Positions 49,510 to 57,302 of a stretch of DNA of 64,000 bases are shown here, piece after piece (the first letter of the stretch is position 1; the number at the start of each line of letters is the position of its first letter). A program made the position numbers and the translations under genes. The stretch comes from Panacagrimonas sp052389915 (GTDB lineage Bacteria; Pseudomonadota; Gammaproteobacteria; Nevskiales; Nevskiaceae): positions 62,001-126,000 of the forward strand of contig JBQTHL010000015.1 of NCBI GenBank assembly GCA_052389915.1. Reading direction: 5' to 3'. Below the pieces are notes generated by a model. The model had not been told where the DNA came from. It saw nothing but the letters and a program-made list of their open reading frames with translations, and did no database searches.

Positions 49510-50469
49510 TTACCAGCGCATCAGCGCGGAACCCCAGGTCATGCCGCCGCCCACGGCCTCCAGCATGACCAGATGCCCGGGCTGGATGCGGCCGTCGCGC
49601 ACCGCGGAATCCAGCGCCAGCGGTACCGACGCGGCCGAGGTGTTGCCCTGGGTTTCCAGGCAGGTCACGATTCTTGCCGGGTCCAGGCCAAGCTTCTGCG
49701 CAACGTTGGAAATGATGCGCATGTTGGCCTGGTGCGGCACCAGCCAGTCGATGTCCGAGCCCTTGACGTTGTTGGCCTCCAGCGTCTCGCGGCATACCTG
49801 TTCGAGCACGCGCACGGCCACGCGGAACACGGCCTGGCCATCCATCTGGACGAAGGGATGACCATGCACCTTGCCGTCGGCAATCCAGCCCGCGGTGTCC
49901 AGCAGGTGGCGGTACTGGCCGTCGGAATGGAGGTGCGTGGACAGGATGCCGGGCGTGTCGGAAGGCTTGAGAACGACCGCGCCCGCACCGTCTCCGAACA
50001 ACACGCAGCTACGCCGGTCGGTCCAGTCCAGGATGCGCGAGAGCGTTTCGGCGCCGATCACCAGCGCGCACTTGTGTTGTTTGCACGCGACCAGCTTGTC
50101 CGCCAGCGCCAGCCCGTAGACGAAACCCGAGCACACGGCCTGCACGTCGAACGCGGCGCCGCGGGTGACGCCCAGCTTGTGTTGCAGGATGCAGGCGGTG
50201 GACGGAAACACCATGTCCGGCGTGGTCGTGCCCACCACGATCAGGTCGATGTCGTCCGCGGTGACGCCGGCCATCTCCATGGCCTTGTGCGCGGCGTGCA
50301 GGCACAGGTCGGAGGTGAACTCGCCTTCTGCCGCGACATGGCGGGCATGAATGCCGGTACGCTGAAACACCCATTCGTCGGTCGTGTCGATACGCTTTTC
50401 GAGATCGTGGTTGGTGACGATCCGGGCGGGCAGATAACTGCCGGTGCCAACGATTTTGGAATAACTCAT
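49510..50469 (-). CDS. fabH: 3-oxoacyl-[ACP] synthase III (FabH-like)
   Basis: This 319-residue thiolase-fold condensing enzyme has the Cys-His-Asn triad: Cys113 in VQAVCSGF, His in LVPHQANMRI and Asn in GNTSAASVPLAL. The length and IDTTDEWVFQRTGI motif fit true FabH, which starts fatty-acid synthesis from acetyl-CoA and malonyl-ACP. It is not in the usual plsX-fabH-fabD-fabG cluster; instead it leads an operon with SnoaL-like and ATP-grasp-like genes. It may be the housekeeping enzyme or a second one for a special acyl product. The 222-bp gap to pilB holds both promoters. Confidence 0.9.
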   Translation of the reverse strand: MSYSKIVGTGSYLPARIVTNHDLEKRIDTTDEWVFQRTGIHARHVAAEGEFTSDLCLHAAHKAMEMAGVTADDIDLIVVGTTTPDMVFPSTACILQHKLGVTRGAAFDVQAVCSGFVYGLALADKLVACKQHKCALVIGAETLSRILDWTDRRSCVLFGDGAGAVVLKPSDTPGILSTHLHSDGQYRHLLDTAGWIADGKVHGHPFVQMDGQAVFRVAVRVLEQVCRETLEANNVKGSDIDWLVPHQANMRIISNVAQKLGLDPARIVTCLETQGNTSAASVPLALDSAVRDGRIQPGHLVMLEAVGGGMTWGSALMRW

Positions 50470-50691
50470 GGTCGGGCTTTCAAGCGGAACTGGGCGGGTG
50501 ACGGCGCGCCGTCGAGAAGAGTGTCACGGCCTATAGTGTCGGTCATCGGCGTGATCGGAACTAGCATGGCGTCCTGTCCCCAGCACATTGCGTGCACTAG
50601 GATTGGAAACCCCGGGCCGTCCGCAGGGTACAAACGCCTGGCAATTGTGCGTACGCTCGTCGCGTAGCCCGCGCCATATTCCCCATCTTCC

Positions 50692-52437
50692 ATGTCCACG
50701 CAACCCCAGATTCCCGTGCCTGCCGCGCCGCCTGCCTTCATCGGCGGGCTGGCGCGCCGGCTGGTCGCGGACAAGCTCATCACCGAGGAACGGGCGCGCG
50801 AGATGCAGGCGCGGGCGCTGAAGACCGGCATGCCCATCGTCTCGGTGCTGGTGGAAAGCCACAGCCTTCCGGCGATCCGCCTGGCCGAGGCGGCGAGCCA
50901 GGAATTCGGCGTGCCGCTGCTCGATCTGGGCTCGTTCGCGCTGGACCGCGCGGTGATGGACGAGGTCGGCGAAAAACTGATTCGCAAATGCCACGCGATG
51001 CCGCTGTTCAAGCGCGGCCGCCGGCTGTTCCTGGCGGTGTCGGACCCGACCAACCTGGCGGCGCTGGACGAAATCAAGTTCGCCACCGGCATGACCACGG
51101 AAGCGATCCTGGTCGAAGAAGACAAGCTGGCGAAGACCATCGAGCAAGCCGCGACGCAGATGGAGTCGGCCAACCTCAACTTCGGCACCGAGGAAGAGCT
51201 GGCCAATCTGGAGGTGATCGACACCTCGGCCGAGGGCGGCGGCGAAGTCAGCCGCTCCGATGCGGACGAAGCGCCGATCGTGAAGTTCGTCAACAAGCTG
51301 ATGGTGGATGCCATCAACCAGGGCGCGTCGGACATCCACTTCGAGCCTTACGAGAAGATCTTCCGCATCCGTTATCGCAAGGACGGTGAACTCAGGATCA
51401 TCGCCACGCCCGCGCAGCAGCTCGCGATCCGCATCGCGGCGCGAGTCAAGGTGATGAGCCGTCTGGATCTGGCCGAGCGCCGCGTGCCCCAGGACGGTCG
51501 CATCAAGTTGCAGATCTCGCGCAACCGCGCCATCGACCTGCGCGTGAGCACCTGCCCGACCCTGTGGGGCGAGAAAATCGTCTGCCGAATTCTCGACCCC
51601 AGCAGCGCGCAACTCGGCATCGACGCGCTGGGCTACGAGCCCGAGCAGAAAGCCCAATACCTCGAAGCCTTAAGCAAACCGCAGGGCATGATTGTGGTGA
51701 CCGGGCCCACCGGCTCGGGCAAGACGGTGTCGCTGTACACCGGCCTGAACATTCTCAACACCGACGACGTGAATATTTCCACGGCGGAAGACCCGGTCGA
51801 AATCAATCTGGCCGGCATCAACCAGGTCAACGTCAACCCGAGAGTGGGGCTCACGTTTGCCGCGGCACTCAAGGCTTTTCTACGCCAGGACCCGGACGTC
51901 ATCATGGTCGGCGAAATTCGCGATCTGGAGACGGCGGAGATCGCGATCAAGGCCGCGCAGACCGGCCATCTGGTGCTTTCCACCCTGCACACCAACGACG
52001 CGCCGCAGACCGTGGTGCGACTCATCAATATGGGCGTGCCGGCCTACAACCTGGCGTCCACGCTCACGCTCATCATCGCGCAGCGCCTGGCGCGCAAGCT
52101 GTGCCCGATGTGCAAACGGCCCGCGGACATCCCGCGACCGGAACTGCTCAAGGAAGGCTTCACCCGCGAGGACATCGATGCGCCGACATTCAAGCTGTTC
52201 CGGGCGGTGGGCTGCGACGAGTGCGACCGCGGCTACAAGGGCCGCACCGGGATCTACGAAGTGATGCCGTTCTCCGAGGCCATGGGCCGCATCATCATGG
52301 AAGGCGGCAGCGCCATCGCGCTGGCCGACCAGGCGCGCAAGGAAGGCGTGCGCGATCTGCGCACCTCGGCGCTGGTGAAAGTGAAGGACGGCGTGATCGA
52401 TCTGCTCGAAGCCAATCGCGTGACTTTGGCGGAGTGA
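50692..52437 (+). CDS. pilB: Type IV pilus assembly ATPase PilB
   Basis: PilB is the cytoplasmic hexameric motor for pilus extension. The 581-residue protein has the N-terminal N1 (MshEN-like) domain, then NQGASDIHFEPYEK, Walker A GPTGSGKTVS, the Asp box and Walker B (RQDPDVIMVGEIRDLETAEIA), the His box TGHLVLSTLHTNDA, and a tetracysteine zinc site CPMCK...CDECDRGYKG. It is followed by pilC and pilD. No pilin gene is adjacent. Confidence 0.95.
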   Translation: MSTQPQIPVPAAPPAFIGGLARRLVADKLITEERAREMQARALKTGMPIVSVLVESHSLPAIRLAEAASQEFGVPLLDLGSFALDRAVMDEVGEKLIRKCHAMPLFKRGRRLFLAVSDPTNLAALDEIKFATGMTTEAILVEEDKLAKTIEQAATQMESANLNFGTEEELANLEVIDTSAEGGGEVSRSDADEAPIVKFVNKLMVDAINQGASDIHFEPYEKIFRIRYRKDGELRIIATPAQQLAIRIAARVKVMSRLDLAERRVPQDGRIKLQISRNRAIDLRVSTCPTLWGEKIVCRILDPSSAQLGIDALGYEPEQKAQYLEALSKPQGMIVVTGPTGSGKTVSLYTGLNILNTDDVNISTAEDPVEINLAGINQVNVNPRVGLTFAAALKAFLRQDPDVIMVGEIRDLETAEIAIKAAQTGHLVLSTLHTNDAPQTVVRLINMGVPAYNLASTLTLIIAQRLARKLCPMCKRPADIPRPELLKEGFTREDIDAPTFKLFRAVGCDECDRGYKGRTGIYEVMPFSEAMGRIIMEGGSAIALADQARKEGVRDLRTSALVKVKDGVIDLLEANRVTLAE

Positions 52438-52466
52438 ATGGCGTGATCGAGTCCACGGCAACATCG

Positions 52467-52586
52467 AAAGAATCACGCAACGGAGCAGCGACTAAAGCTG
52501 CGACGGCAAAGAAAAGAAGCGCAAAGACGCAAAGAAAAACTTGTCTTGCCTCTGCGTTCTTTGCGCCTTTGCGTGATTCTTGTCGC
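52467..52586. repeat. Inverted repeat, GCAAAGGCGCAAAG family, copy 3
   Basis: A 120-bp element with left arm AAAGAATCACGCAA and right arm GCGCCTTTGCGTGATTCTT, plus GCGCAAAGACGCAAAG / TCTGCGTTCTTTGCGC inside, separates pilB from pilC. The right flank TGTCGCTTGTCG again matches the other copies. The left half is interrupted by extra sequence compared with copy 1. Confidence 0.82.
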
Positions 52587-52625
52587 TTGTCGGTCGCTCG
52601 GTAACTGGAGCAAAGGGACGCAGGG

Positions 52626-53843
52626 ATGGCGAACGCGACAACAGCCAAGGAATACACCTTCCAGTGGGAAGGCACCGATCGCAAGGGCGCGCGGGTCAAG
52701 GGCGTGGTGCAGGGCCCGAGCGAGACCATGGTGCGCATGCAGTTGCGCCGCCAGGGCGTCAACCCGATCCGTGTGCGGCGCAACCTGGAACTGTTCAAGA
52801 CCAAGCGCGCCATCGGCAGCGCCGACATCGCCATCTTCAGCCGCCAGATGGCGACCATGATGTCGGCCGGCGTGCCGCTGGTGCAGTCGCTGGAAATCGT
52901 CGGCCGCGGGCACGAGAACCCGTCGATGAGCGAGCTCATTCTCGGCATCAAGATCAACATCGAGTCGGGCCGCAGCCTGTCGGAATCGCTGGCCCGGTTT
53001 CCGCTCTATTTCGACGATCTGTTCGTGCACCTGGTCGATGCGGGCGAACGTTCCGGCACCCTGGAAACGCTGCTGGAAAAGATCGCGACCTACAAGGAAA
53101 AAACCGAGCGCATCAAGAAGAAGGTCAAGAAGGCGCTGGTCTATCCCATCGCGGTGCTGATCGTGGCCTTCATCGTCACCGGCATCATGCTGTACTTCGT
53201 GGTGCCGCAGTTCCAGTCCCTGTTCGAGGGTTTCGGCGCCGACCTGCCGGCCTTCACCCAGATGGTGGTCGCGCTATCCGAATTCGTGCGCGAAACCTGG
53301 TGGCTGATGCTGCTGGTTGTCGTCGGCTCAGTCTTCAGTTTCACCTACTTCAAGAAGCGTTCGGCCGCGATGCGCCGCGTGCTCGACCGCTTAGGGCTGA
53401 AAGTGCCCGTAGTCGGCGAGATTCTCTACAAGTCTTCAGTCGCACGCTTTGCGCGAACCCTGTCCACCATGTTCGCCGCCGGCGTGCCGCTGGTGGAGGC
53501 GATGGATTCGGTGGCCAAGGCCTCCGGCAACATCGTGTTCGAGGACGCGATCACCATCATGCGCAGCCAGGTCTCGTCGGGCCAGCAGTTGCAGCTCGCG
53601 ATGCAGCAGAGCGGACTGTTCCCGCCGATGGCGGTGCAGATGGTGGCCATCGGCGAAGAATCCGGCGCGCTCGATCACATGTGCGCGAAAGTTGCGGAGT
53701 TCTACGAGGAAGAAGTGGACAACCTGGTGGACTCGCTGACCAGCCTGTTGGAGCCGATGATCATGGCGGTGCTCGGCGTGCTGGTCGGCGGGCTGGTGGT
53801 GGCGATGTATCTGCCGATCTTCAAGCTGGGGCAGGCGATCTAG
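52626..53843 (+). CDS. pilC: Type IV pilus inner-membrane platform protein PilC
   Basis: This 405-residue GspF/PilC-family protein has two homologous halves: IFSRQMATMMSAGVPLVQSLEIV...GRSLSESLARFPLYFDDLFVHLVDAGERSGTLETLLEK, and later FARTLSTMFAAGVPLVEAMDSVAK...FPPMAVQMVAIGEESG. TM segments lie near residues 170-195, 220-240 and 375-400 (PMIMAVLGVLVGGLVVAMYLP). It connects the PilB motor to the pilus. It lies 188 bp after pilB with a repeat between, and directly abuts pilD. Confidence 0.95.
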   Translation: MANATTAKEYTFQWEGTDRKGARVKGVVQGPSETMVRMQLRRQGVNPIRVRRNLELFKTKRAIGSADIAIFSRQMATMMSAGVPLVQSLEIVGRGHENPSMSELILGIKINIESGRSLSESLARFPLYFDDLFVHLVDAGERSGTLETLLEKIATYKEKTERIKKKVKKALVYPIAVLIVAFIVTGIMLYFVVPQFQSLFEGFGADLPAFTQMVVALSEFVRETWWLMLLVVVGSVFSFTYFKKRSAAMRRVLDRLGLKVPVVGEILYKSSVARFARTLSTMFAAGVPLVEAMDSVAKASGNIVFEDAITIMRSQVSSGQQLQLAMQQSGLFPPMAVQMVAIGEESGALDHMCAKVAEFYEEEVDNLVDSLTSLLEPMIMAVLGVLVGGLVVAMYLPIFKLGQAI

Positions 53844-54710
53844 ATGGTCGATCTGCTGCAAACCAGTCCGGGCTTGCTGGCGATCTGCGTCGCATTGCTC
53901 GGCCTCTGCGTCGGCAGCTTTCTCAACGTCGTCGCCTACCGCCTGCCGAAGATGATGGAGCGGGAATTCGCCGACGCCTGCCGGGAGCAATTCGGCGTGC
54001 CGGTTGGGGAAGTCGGGCCGCGGGTTTCGCTGTGGGCGCCGCCATCGAGTTGCGCAAGCTGTCAGGCCCGCATCAAGCCCCGGCACAACATTCCCGTACT
54101 GGGCTGGCTGTGGCTCCGCGGACGCTGCGCAAACTGCGCGGCGCCGATCTCGGTGCAATACCCGATTGTCGAACTGCTCACCGGCGTTTTCTCGGTGGCC
54201 TGCGTGTGGCGGTTCGGCTTCTCGTTTCAATTGCTCGCGGCGCTGGTGCTGACCTGGGCGCTGGTCGCGTTGACCGTGATCGATCTGCGCACGATGTACC
54301 TGCCCGACAGCATCACCCTGCCGCTGCTGTGGCTGGGATTGCTGCTGAGCCTGAAGCCCGTGTTCGCCGAAACGGCTGCCGCCATTGCGGGCGCGGCTGC
54401 GGGCTACCTGCTGCTGTGGAGCGTGTTCTGGCTGTTCAAGCTCGCCACCGGCAAGGAAGGCATGGGCTACGGCGACTTCAAGCTGATGGCGGCGCTCGGC
54501 GCCTGGCTGGGCTGGCAGGCCCTGCCGCAGATCGTGCTGCTGTCCGCGATTACCGGCGCGGTCGCCGGCATCGTGCTGATGGCCTCGCGCAAGGCGGAAT
54601 GGTCGTCGCGCATTCCTTTCGGGCCTTACATCGCCTGCGCGGGCTGGATCGCGTTACTCTGGGGTGACACGATCAATGGCACTTACTTGGGCATCGCCTT
54701 TCCTTCCTGA
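53844..54710 (+). CDS. pilD: Prepilin peptidase / N-methyltransferase PilD
   Basis: PilD cleaves and N-methylates type IV prepilins and pseudopilins in the inner membrane. The 288-residue protein has the N-terminal domain with CASC...CANC (zinc-binding tetracysteine), the aspartic protease residues in TVIDLRTMYLPD and GMGYGDFKLMAALGAW, and about eight hydrophobic segments. The ATG directly follows the pilC stop, and its own stop overlaps the coaE start by one base. Confidence 0.95.
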   Translation: MVDLLQTSPGLLAICVALLGLCVGSFLNVVAYRLPKMMEREFADACREQFGVPVGEVGPRVSLWAPPSSCASCQARIKPRHNIPVLGWLWLRGRCANCAAPISVQYPIVELLTGVFSVACVWRFGFSFQLLAALVLTWALVALTVIDLRTMYLPDSITLPLLWLGLLLSLKPVFAETAAAIAGAAAGYLLLWSVFWLFKLATGKEGMGYGDFKLMAALGAWLGWQALPQIVLLSAITGAVAGIVLMASRKAEWSSRIPFGPYIACAGWIALLWGDTINGTYLGIAFPS

Positions 54711-55336
54711 TGGCACGCTATACCGTAGGACTGACCGGTGGAGTCGCCAGCGGCAAATCGCTGGTCAGCACACAGTTCCGCAAGCTCGGCGTACCGGTGC
54801 TGGACGCAGATCAGGTGTCGCGCGCCGTGGTCGAGCCCGGCCAGCTGGCGCTGGCGGAAATCGCGCGCAGCTTCGGCGCTTCGGTCTTGCAGGCTGACGG
54901 GCATCTGGACCGGAGGCGTCTGCGCGAGATCGTGTTTTCCGATCCCGAAGCGCGGCGCCAACTGGAACAGATCACGCATCCGAAAATCCGCGAGCACATC
55001 CGGCTTTGGATGGACCAGCAGACAGCGCCTTACTGCATCCTGGAAAACGCGATCCTGTTCGAATCCGGCATGGACAGGCTGGTGGACCGGGTGCTGGTGG
55101 TGGATGTGCCGGAAGAAGTCCAACTTGCGCGGCTGATGACGCGCGACGGCATCGACGAGAACCTCGCGCACAAGATGCTGGCCGCACAAAGCCCGCGCGC
55201 GATGCGCCTGGAGCGCGCCGACGACGTGCTGCTCAACACCGGCTCCCCCGACGAGACCGCCGACGCGGTGCTGCACCTGCACGATACCTACCGTTCACGC
55301 GCAACCGCGGCTCGCACGAGCACCGGGCCTGCGTAA
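54710..55336 (+). CDS. coaE: Dephospho-CoA kinase
   Basis: CoaE carries out the last step of coenzyme A synthesis. The 208-residue P-loop kinase has GLTGGVASGKSLVS at the N-terminus, then LDADQVSRAVVEPG and the lid region TRDGIDENLAHKMLAAQ with the C-terminal ADDVLLNTG. It follows pilD with a 1-bp stop-start overlap, the classical pilD-coaE arrangement. CoaX, the first step of the pathway, is encoded at 8.4 kb. Confidence 0.95.
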   Translation: MARYTVGLTGGVASGKSLVSTQFRKLGVPVLDADQVSRAVVEPGQLALAEIARSFGASVLQADGHLDRRRLREIVFSDPEARRQLEQITHPKIREHIRLWMDQQTAPYCILENAILFESGMDRLVDRVLVVDVPEEVQLARLMTRDGIDENLAHKMLAAQSPRAMRLERADDVLLNTGSPDETADAVLHLHDTYRSRATAARTSTGPA

Positions 55337-55370
55337 CCGCACAGGGTGGTAGGCCAGTTTTAAAAGCCAA

Positions 55371-55436
55371 GGCGTTTCGCGCAAAGACGCGAAGACGCGA
55401 AGCGAAGGCCGGTAGTGGTTTTCTTCGCGTCTTTGC
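55371..55436. repeat. Inverted repeat, GCAAAGGCGCAAAG family, degenerate copy 4
   Basis: GGCGTTTCGCGCAAAGACGCGAAGACGCGAAG and TTTTCTTCGCGTCTTTGCC form a weaker palindrome in the 254-bp coaE-zapD gap. It shares the GCAAAGACGC core with the other copies but lacks the AAGAATCACG ends. The remaining sequence to the zapD start shows nothing else. Confidence 0.6.
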
Positions 55437-55590
55437 CATCGCCTTCCTTCGTAAGGCTCCCTTGCGCGAAACCAGTGGTTCAGCCCTTGAGGGCGAGCAA
55501 TTCAAACTGACCCAATACCGCGCGCCGGGATTCATTGCCCGCGTCGGTGCCCTGCGTCACACTCGGGTCCGTTTTACCCCACCGACACAC

Positions 55591-56367
55591 GTGAGCCAGG
55601 GACTGCAAGCCGTCGTCTTCGAACAGCCTTTGAACGAGCGCATCCGCACCTTCCTGCGGCTCGAATTCCTGTTCGGACAGTACGAACACCATCGGCCCGA
55701 CCCGTCGCCGCTCGGCGCCCGGTCGCGCCTGCACGCGCTGCTCGACATCCTGGTGGTACTGGGCCGCTCGGACCTGAAAAAAGACGTGCTCAAGGATCTG
55801 CAAGACCAGCACGCCGTGCTCAGCCGCCTGATCAACCGGCCCGGCGTGGACAACGCGCGCCTGCAAACCGTGCTCACCGAGATCGCGGTCGCGGTCAAGG
55901 ACCTGCAACGCGTGACCACGCAACTCGCCTCCGCGGCGCTGCGCGAAAACGAGTTTCTGATGTCGGTGCTCAACCGCAGCGCGATTCCGGGTGGCACCTG
56001 CGCCTTCGACCTGCCGGCTTACCACTACTGGCTATCGCAGCCGCCCGAGCATATCGAACACGACCTGGATACCTGGTTTAGCGATTTGATTCCGTTCGCG
56101 CGCGCCATCCTGCTCGACCTGCGCCTGCTGCGCGGCAGCGTGCCGATGACCGATGCGGTGGCTCCAGGCGGAACCTATGTGCACGCGCCGCCTACCACGT
56201 GCAGCCTGTTGCGCGTATTCGTGCCCACTGAAGAGGCGGTATATCCGGAGATCAGCGCTGGCAGCCATCGCTTCACCCTGCGCTTCATGCAGTTGCCGGA
56301 CATCAACCAGCGCTCCAGCCAAGCGCACCGCGACATCGCGTTCAGGCTGCAATGTTGCTCGTTCTGA
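55591..56367 (+). CDS. zapD: Cell division protein ZapD
   Basis: ZapD (DUF1342) crosslinks FtsZ filaments. From the GTG at 55591 the 258-residue protein starts MSQGLQAVVFEQPLNERIRTFLRLEFLF, lining up with the E. coli ZapD N-terminus. Further family blocks are INRPGVDNARLQ, SAIPGGTCAFDLPAYHYWLS and PEISAGSHRFTLRFM. The long upstream open frame runs through coaE and is not ZapD. The coaE-zapD order is conserved in gamma- and betaproteobacteria; the usual next gene, yacG, is not present. Confidence 0.9.
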   Translation: MSQGLQAVVFEQPLNERIRTFLRLEFLFGQYEHHRPDPSPLGARSRLHALLDILVVLGRSDLKKDVLKDLQDQHAVLSRLINRPGVDNARLQTVLTEIAVAVKDLQRVTTQLASAALRENEFLMSVLNRSAIPGGTCAFDLPAYHYWLSQPPEHIEHDLDTWFSDLIPFARAILLDLRLLRGSVPMTDAVAPGGTYVHAPPTTCSLLRVFVPTEEAVYPEISAGSHRFTLRFMQLPDINQRSSQAHRDIAFRLQCCSF

Positions 56368-56398
56368 GCAGCTCCGTGGGAAATACGGAGCCGCAGAA

Positions 56399-56563
56399 TC
56401 AAACCTCGACCATCTGGAAATCGGACTTGCCGGCACCGCAGTCCGGGCAGGTCCAGGAATCGGGAACGTCGTCCCAACTTGTGCCGGCGGCAATGCCTTC
56501 ATCCGGCAGGCCCAGGGCCTCGTCGTAAACGAAATCGCACACCAGGCAACGCCACTTCTTCAT
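56399..56563 (-). CDS. Rubredoxin
   Basis: This is a 54-residue one-iron electron carrier. MKKWRCLVCDFVYDEALGLP and DSWTCPDCGAGKSDF carry the two CxxC knuckles with normal spacing. The ATG at 56563 gives the exact family length. It is convergent with zapD (31 bp between stops). About 119 bp upstream of its start lies the terminator of a tandemly duplicated structured RNA on the same strand, so its expression may depend on read-through or on an internal promoter. Rubredoxins often serve alkane hydroxylases; none is nearby. Confidence 0.93.
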   Translation of the reverse strand: MKKWRCLVCDFVYDEALGLPDEGIAAGTSWDDVPDSWTCPDCGAGKSDFQMVEV

Positions 56564-56681
56564 CTTCAAACCCCAGGATCGAGTCGGGACAATCGGCAGT
56601 AGGAATATTGGCCGCCCCGTTGCGGCCGGCACGAATTCTACGCGGGCGCAAGGCATTCGTCCCTGTGCCCGGACGACGGGC

Positions 56682-56715
56682 AAAAAAAGAACCGGGTCGG
56701 CGAACCGAACCCGGT
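56682..56715 (-). terminator. Intrinsic terminator of RNA copy B
   Basis: ACCGGGT (56709-56715 on the minus strand) pairs with ACCCGGT (56691-56697), with a further short inner helix in the loop, and is followed by TTC and seven T residues (56682-56688). Confidence 0.85.
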
Positions 56716-56895
56716 CAGGGGGGAGAGACGATGTGCGGCCTTTGGAGGCCGCTTGATGTCGCGCGGGGAGGCGGACATCGGTATCTGGTTTCTTGCGTCG
56801 CTGAACCCGTCAGCGATGGGAGTGATACTGCTCCCGTCCACCGTCGCGTAGTGCTCACGGCCGATGAATGCGCTGCGGCGACCGACAGCCGTATG
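56682..56895 (-). ncRNA. Candidate structured RNA, tandem copy B (rubredoxin-proximal)
   Basis: This is a duplicated, non-coding unit read on the minus strand. Its helices in order are GGGAG/CTCCC, CGCTGA-CGGG-TTCAGCG, GATGT...ACATC, GCGGCCT-CCAA-AGGCCGC (56735-56752), a single-stranded C-rich stretch TCTCTCCCCCCTG (56716-56728), and an intrinsic terminator (56682-56715). Copy A lies 254 bp away. The two differ at many third-helix and loop bases and by a one-base indel, yet keep the helices; coding frames are not maintained. It could be a small RNA with an anti-Shine-Dalgarno seed or a 5' leader of the rubredoxin gene. The 5' end is uncertain. Confidence 0.65.
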
Positions 56896-56935
56896 TTTGG
56901 ATCTTGGCCGCATGATTTCTCCCCGGACGACGGAC

Positions 56936-56968
56936 AAAAAAGAACCGGGTCGGCGAACCGAACCCGGT
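56936..56968 (-). terminator. Intrinsic terminator of RNA copy A
   Basis: The ACCGGGT / ACCCGGT hairpin (56962-56968 with 56944-56950 on the minus strand) is followed by TTC and six T residues (56936-56941). It is the same hairpin as in copy B. Confidence 0.85.
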
Positions 56969-57148
56969 CAGGGGGGAGAGACGGTGTGCGGCCTTTGGAG
57001 GCCGCTTGATGTCGCGCCGGGGCGCGTACATCGGAATCTGGTTTTGTCGCGTCGCTGAACCCGTCAGCGATGGGAGTGAGACTGCTCCCGCCCGCCGTCG
57101 TGTGGCGCTCATGGCCGATGAAAGCGCCGTTGCGACCGACAGCCGTAC
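56936..57148 (-). ncRNA. Candidate structured RNA, tandem copy A (argS-proximal)
   Basis: This is the second copy of the unit at 56682-56895, about 85-90 % alike by eye. It adds a GGCGCT/AGCGCC helix near the 5' side. It has a stronger third helix, GATGT-A-CGCGCC / GGCGCG-ACATC, where copy B keeps only the outer five pairs plus a shorter inner stem. GCGGCCT/AGGCCGC (56988-57005), the C-rich stretch (56969-56981) and the terminator (56936-56968) are identical in both. Its 5' end is about 155 bp from the divergent argS start. No convincing sigma-70 promoter was identified. Confidence 0.65.
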
Positions 57149-57302
57149 GCGTCAAGCCTCAAAGGACTTTGCACGGCTCCGGCAGACTGCTGGCAGCTAC
57201 CGCCGGGCGGCGTGCCGAACGGACCGTCGGCGCAGCTTCGCCATGACTTTTCGTGTCGGCGACCGGATAAACTTCGCCAGCTTTTACCCCACCGTTCTCT
57301 TG

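Noticed and set aside
52580..54667. 695-codon plus-strand frame across pilC and pilD
   Set aside because: It is out of frame with pilC and pilD, is Arg/Gly/Ala-rich and without domains; the real genes occupy the other frame.
56638..57155. Small minus-strand proteins in the duplicated region (such as frames containing SSITPIADGFSDA)
   Set aside because: The two copies differ mainly at first and second codon positions, and an indel puts their second halves in different frames, while hairpins and terminators are kept, so RNA rather than protein is conserved.
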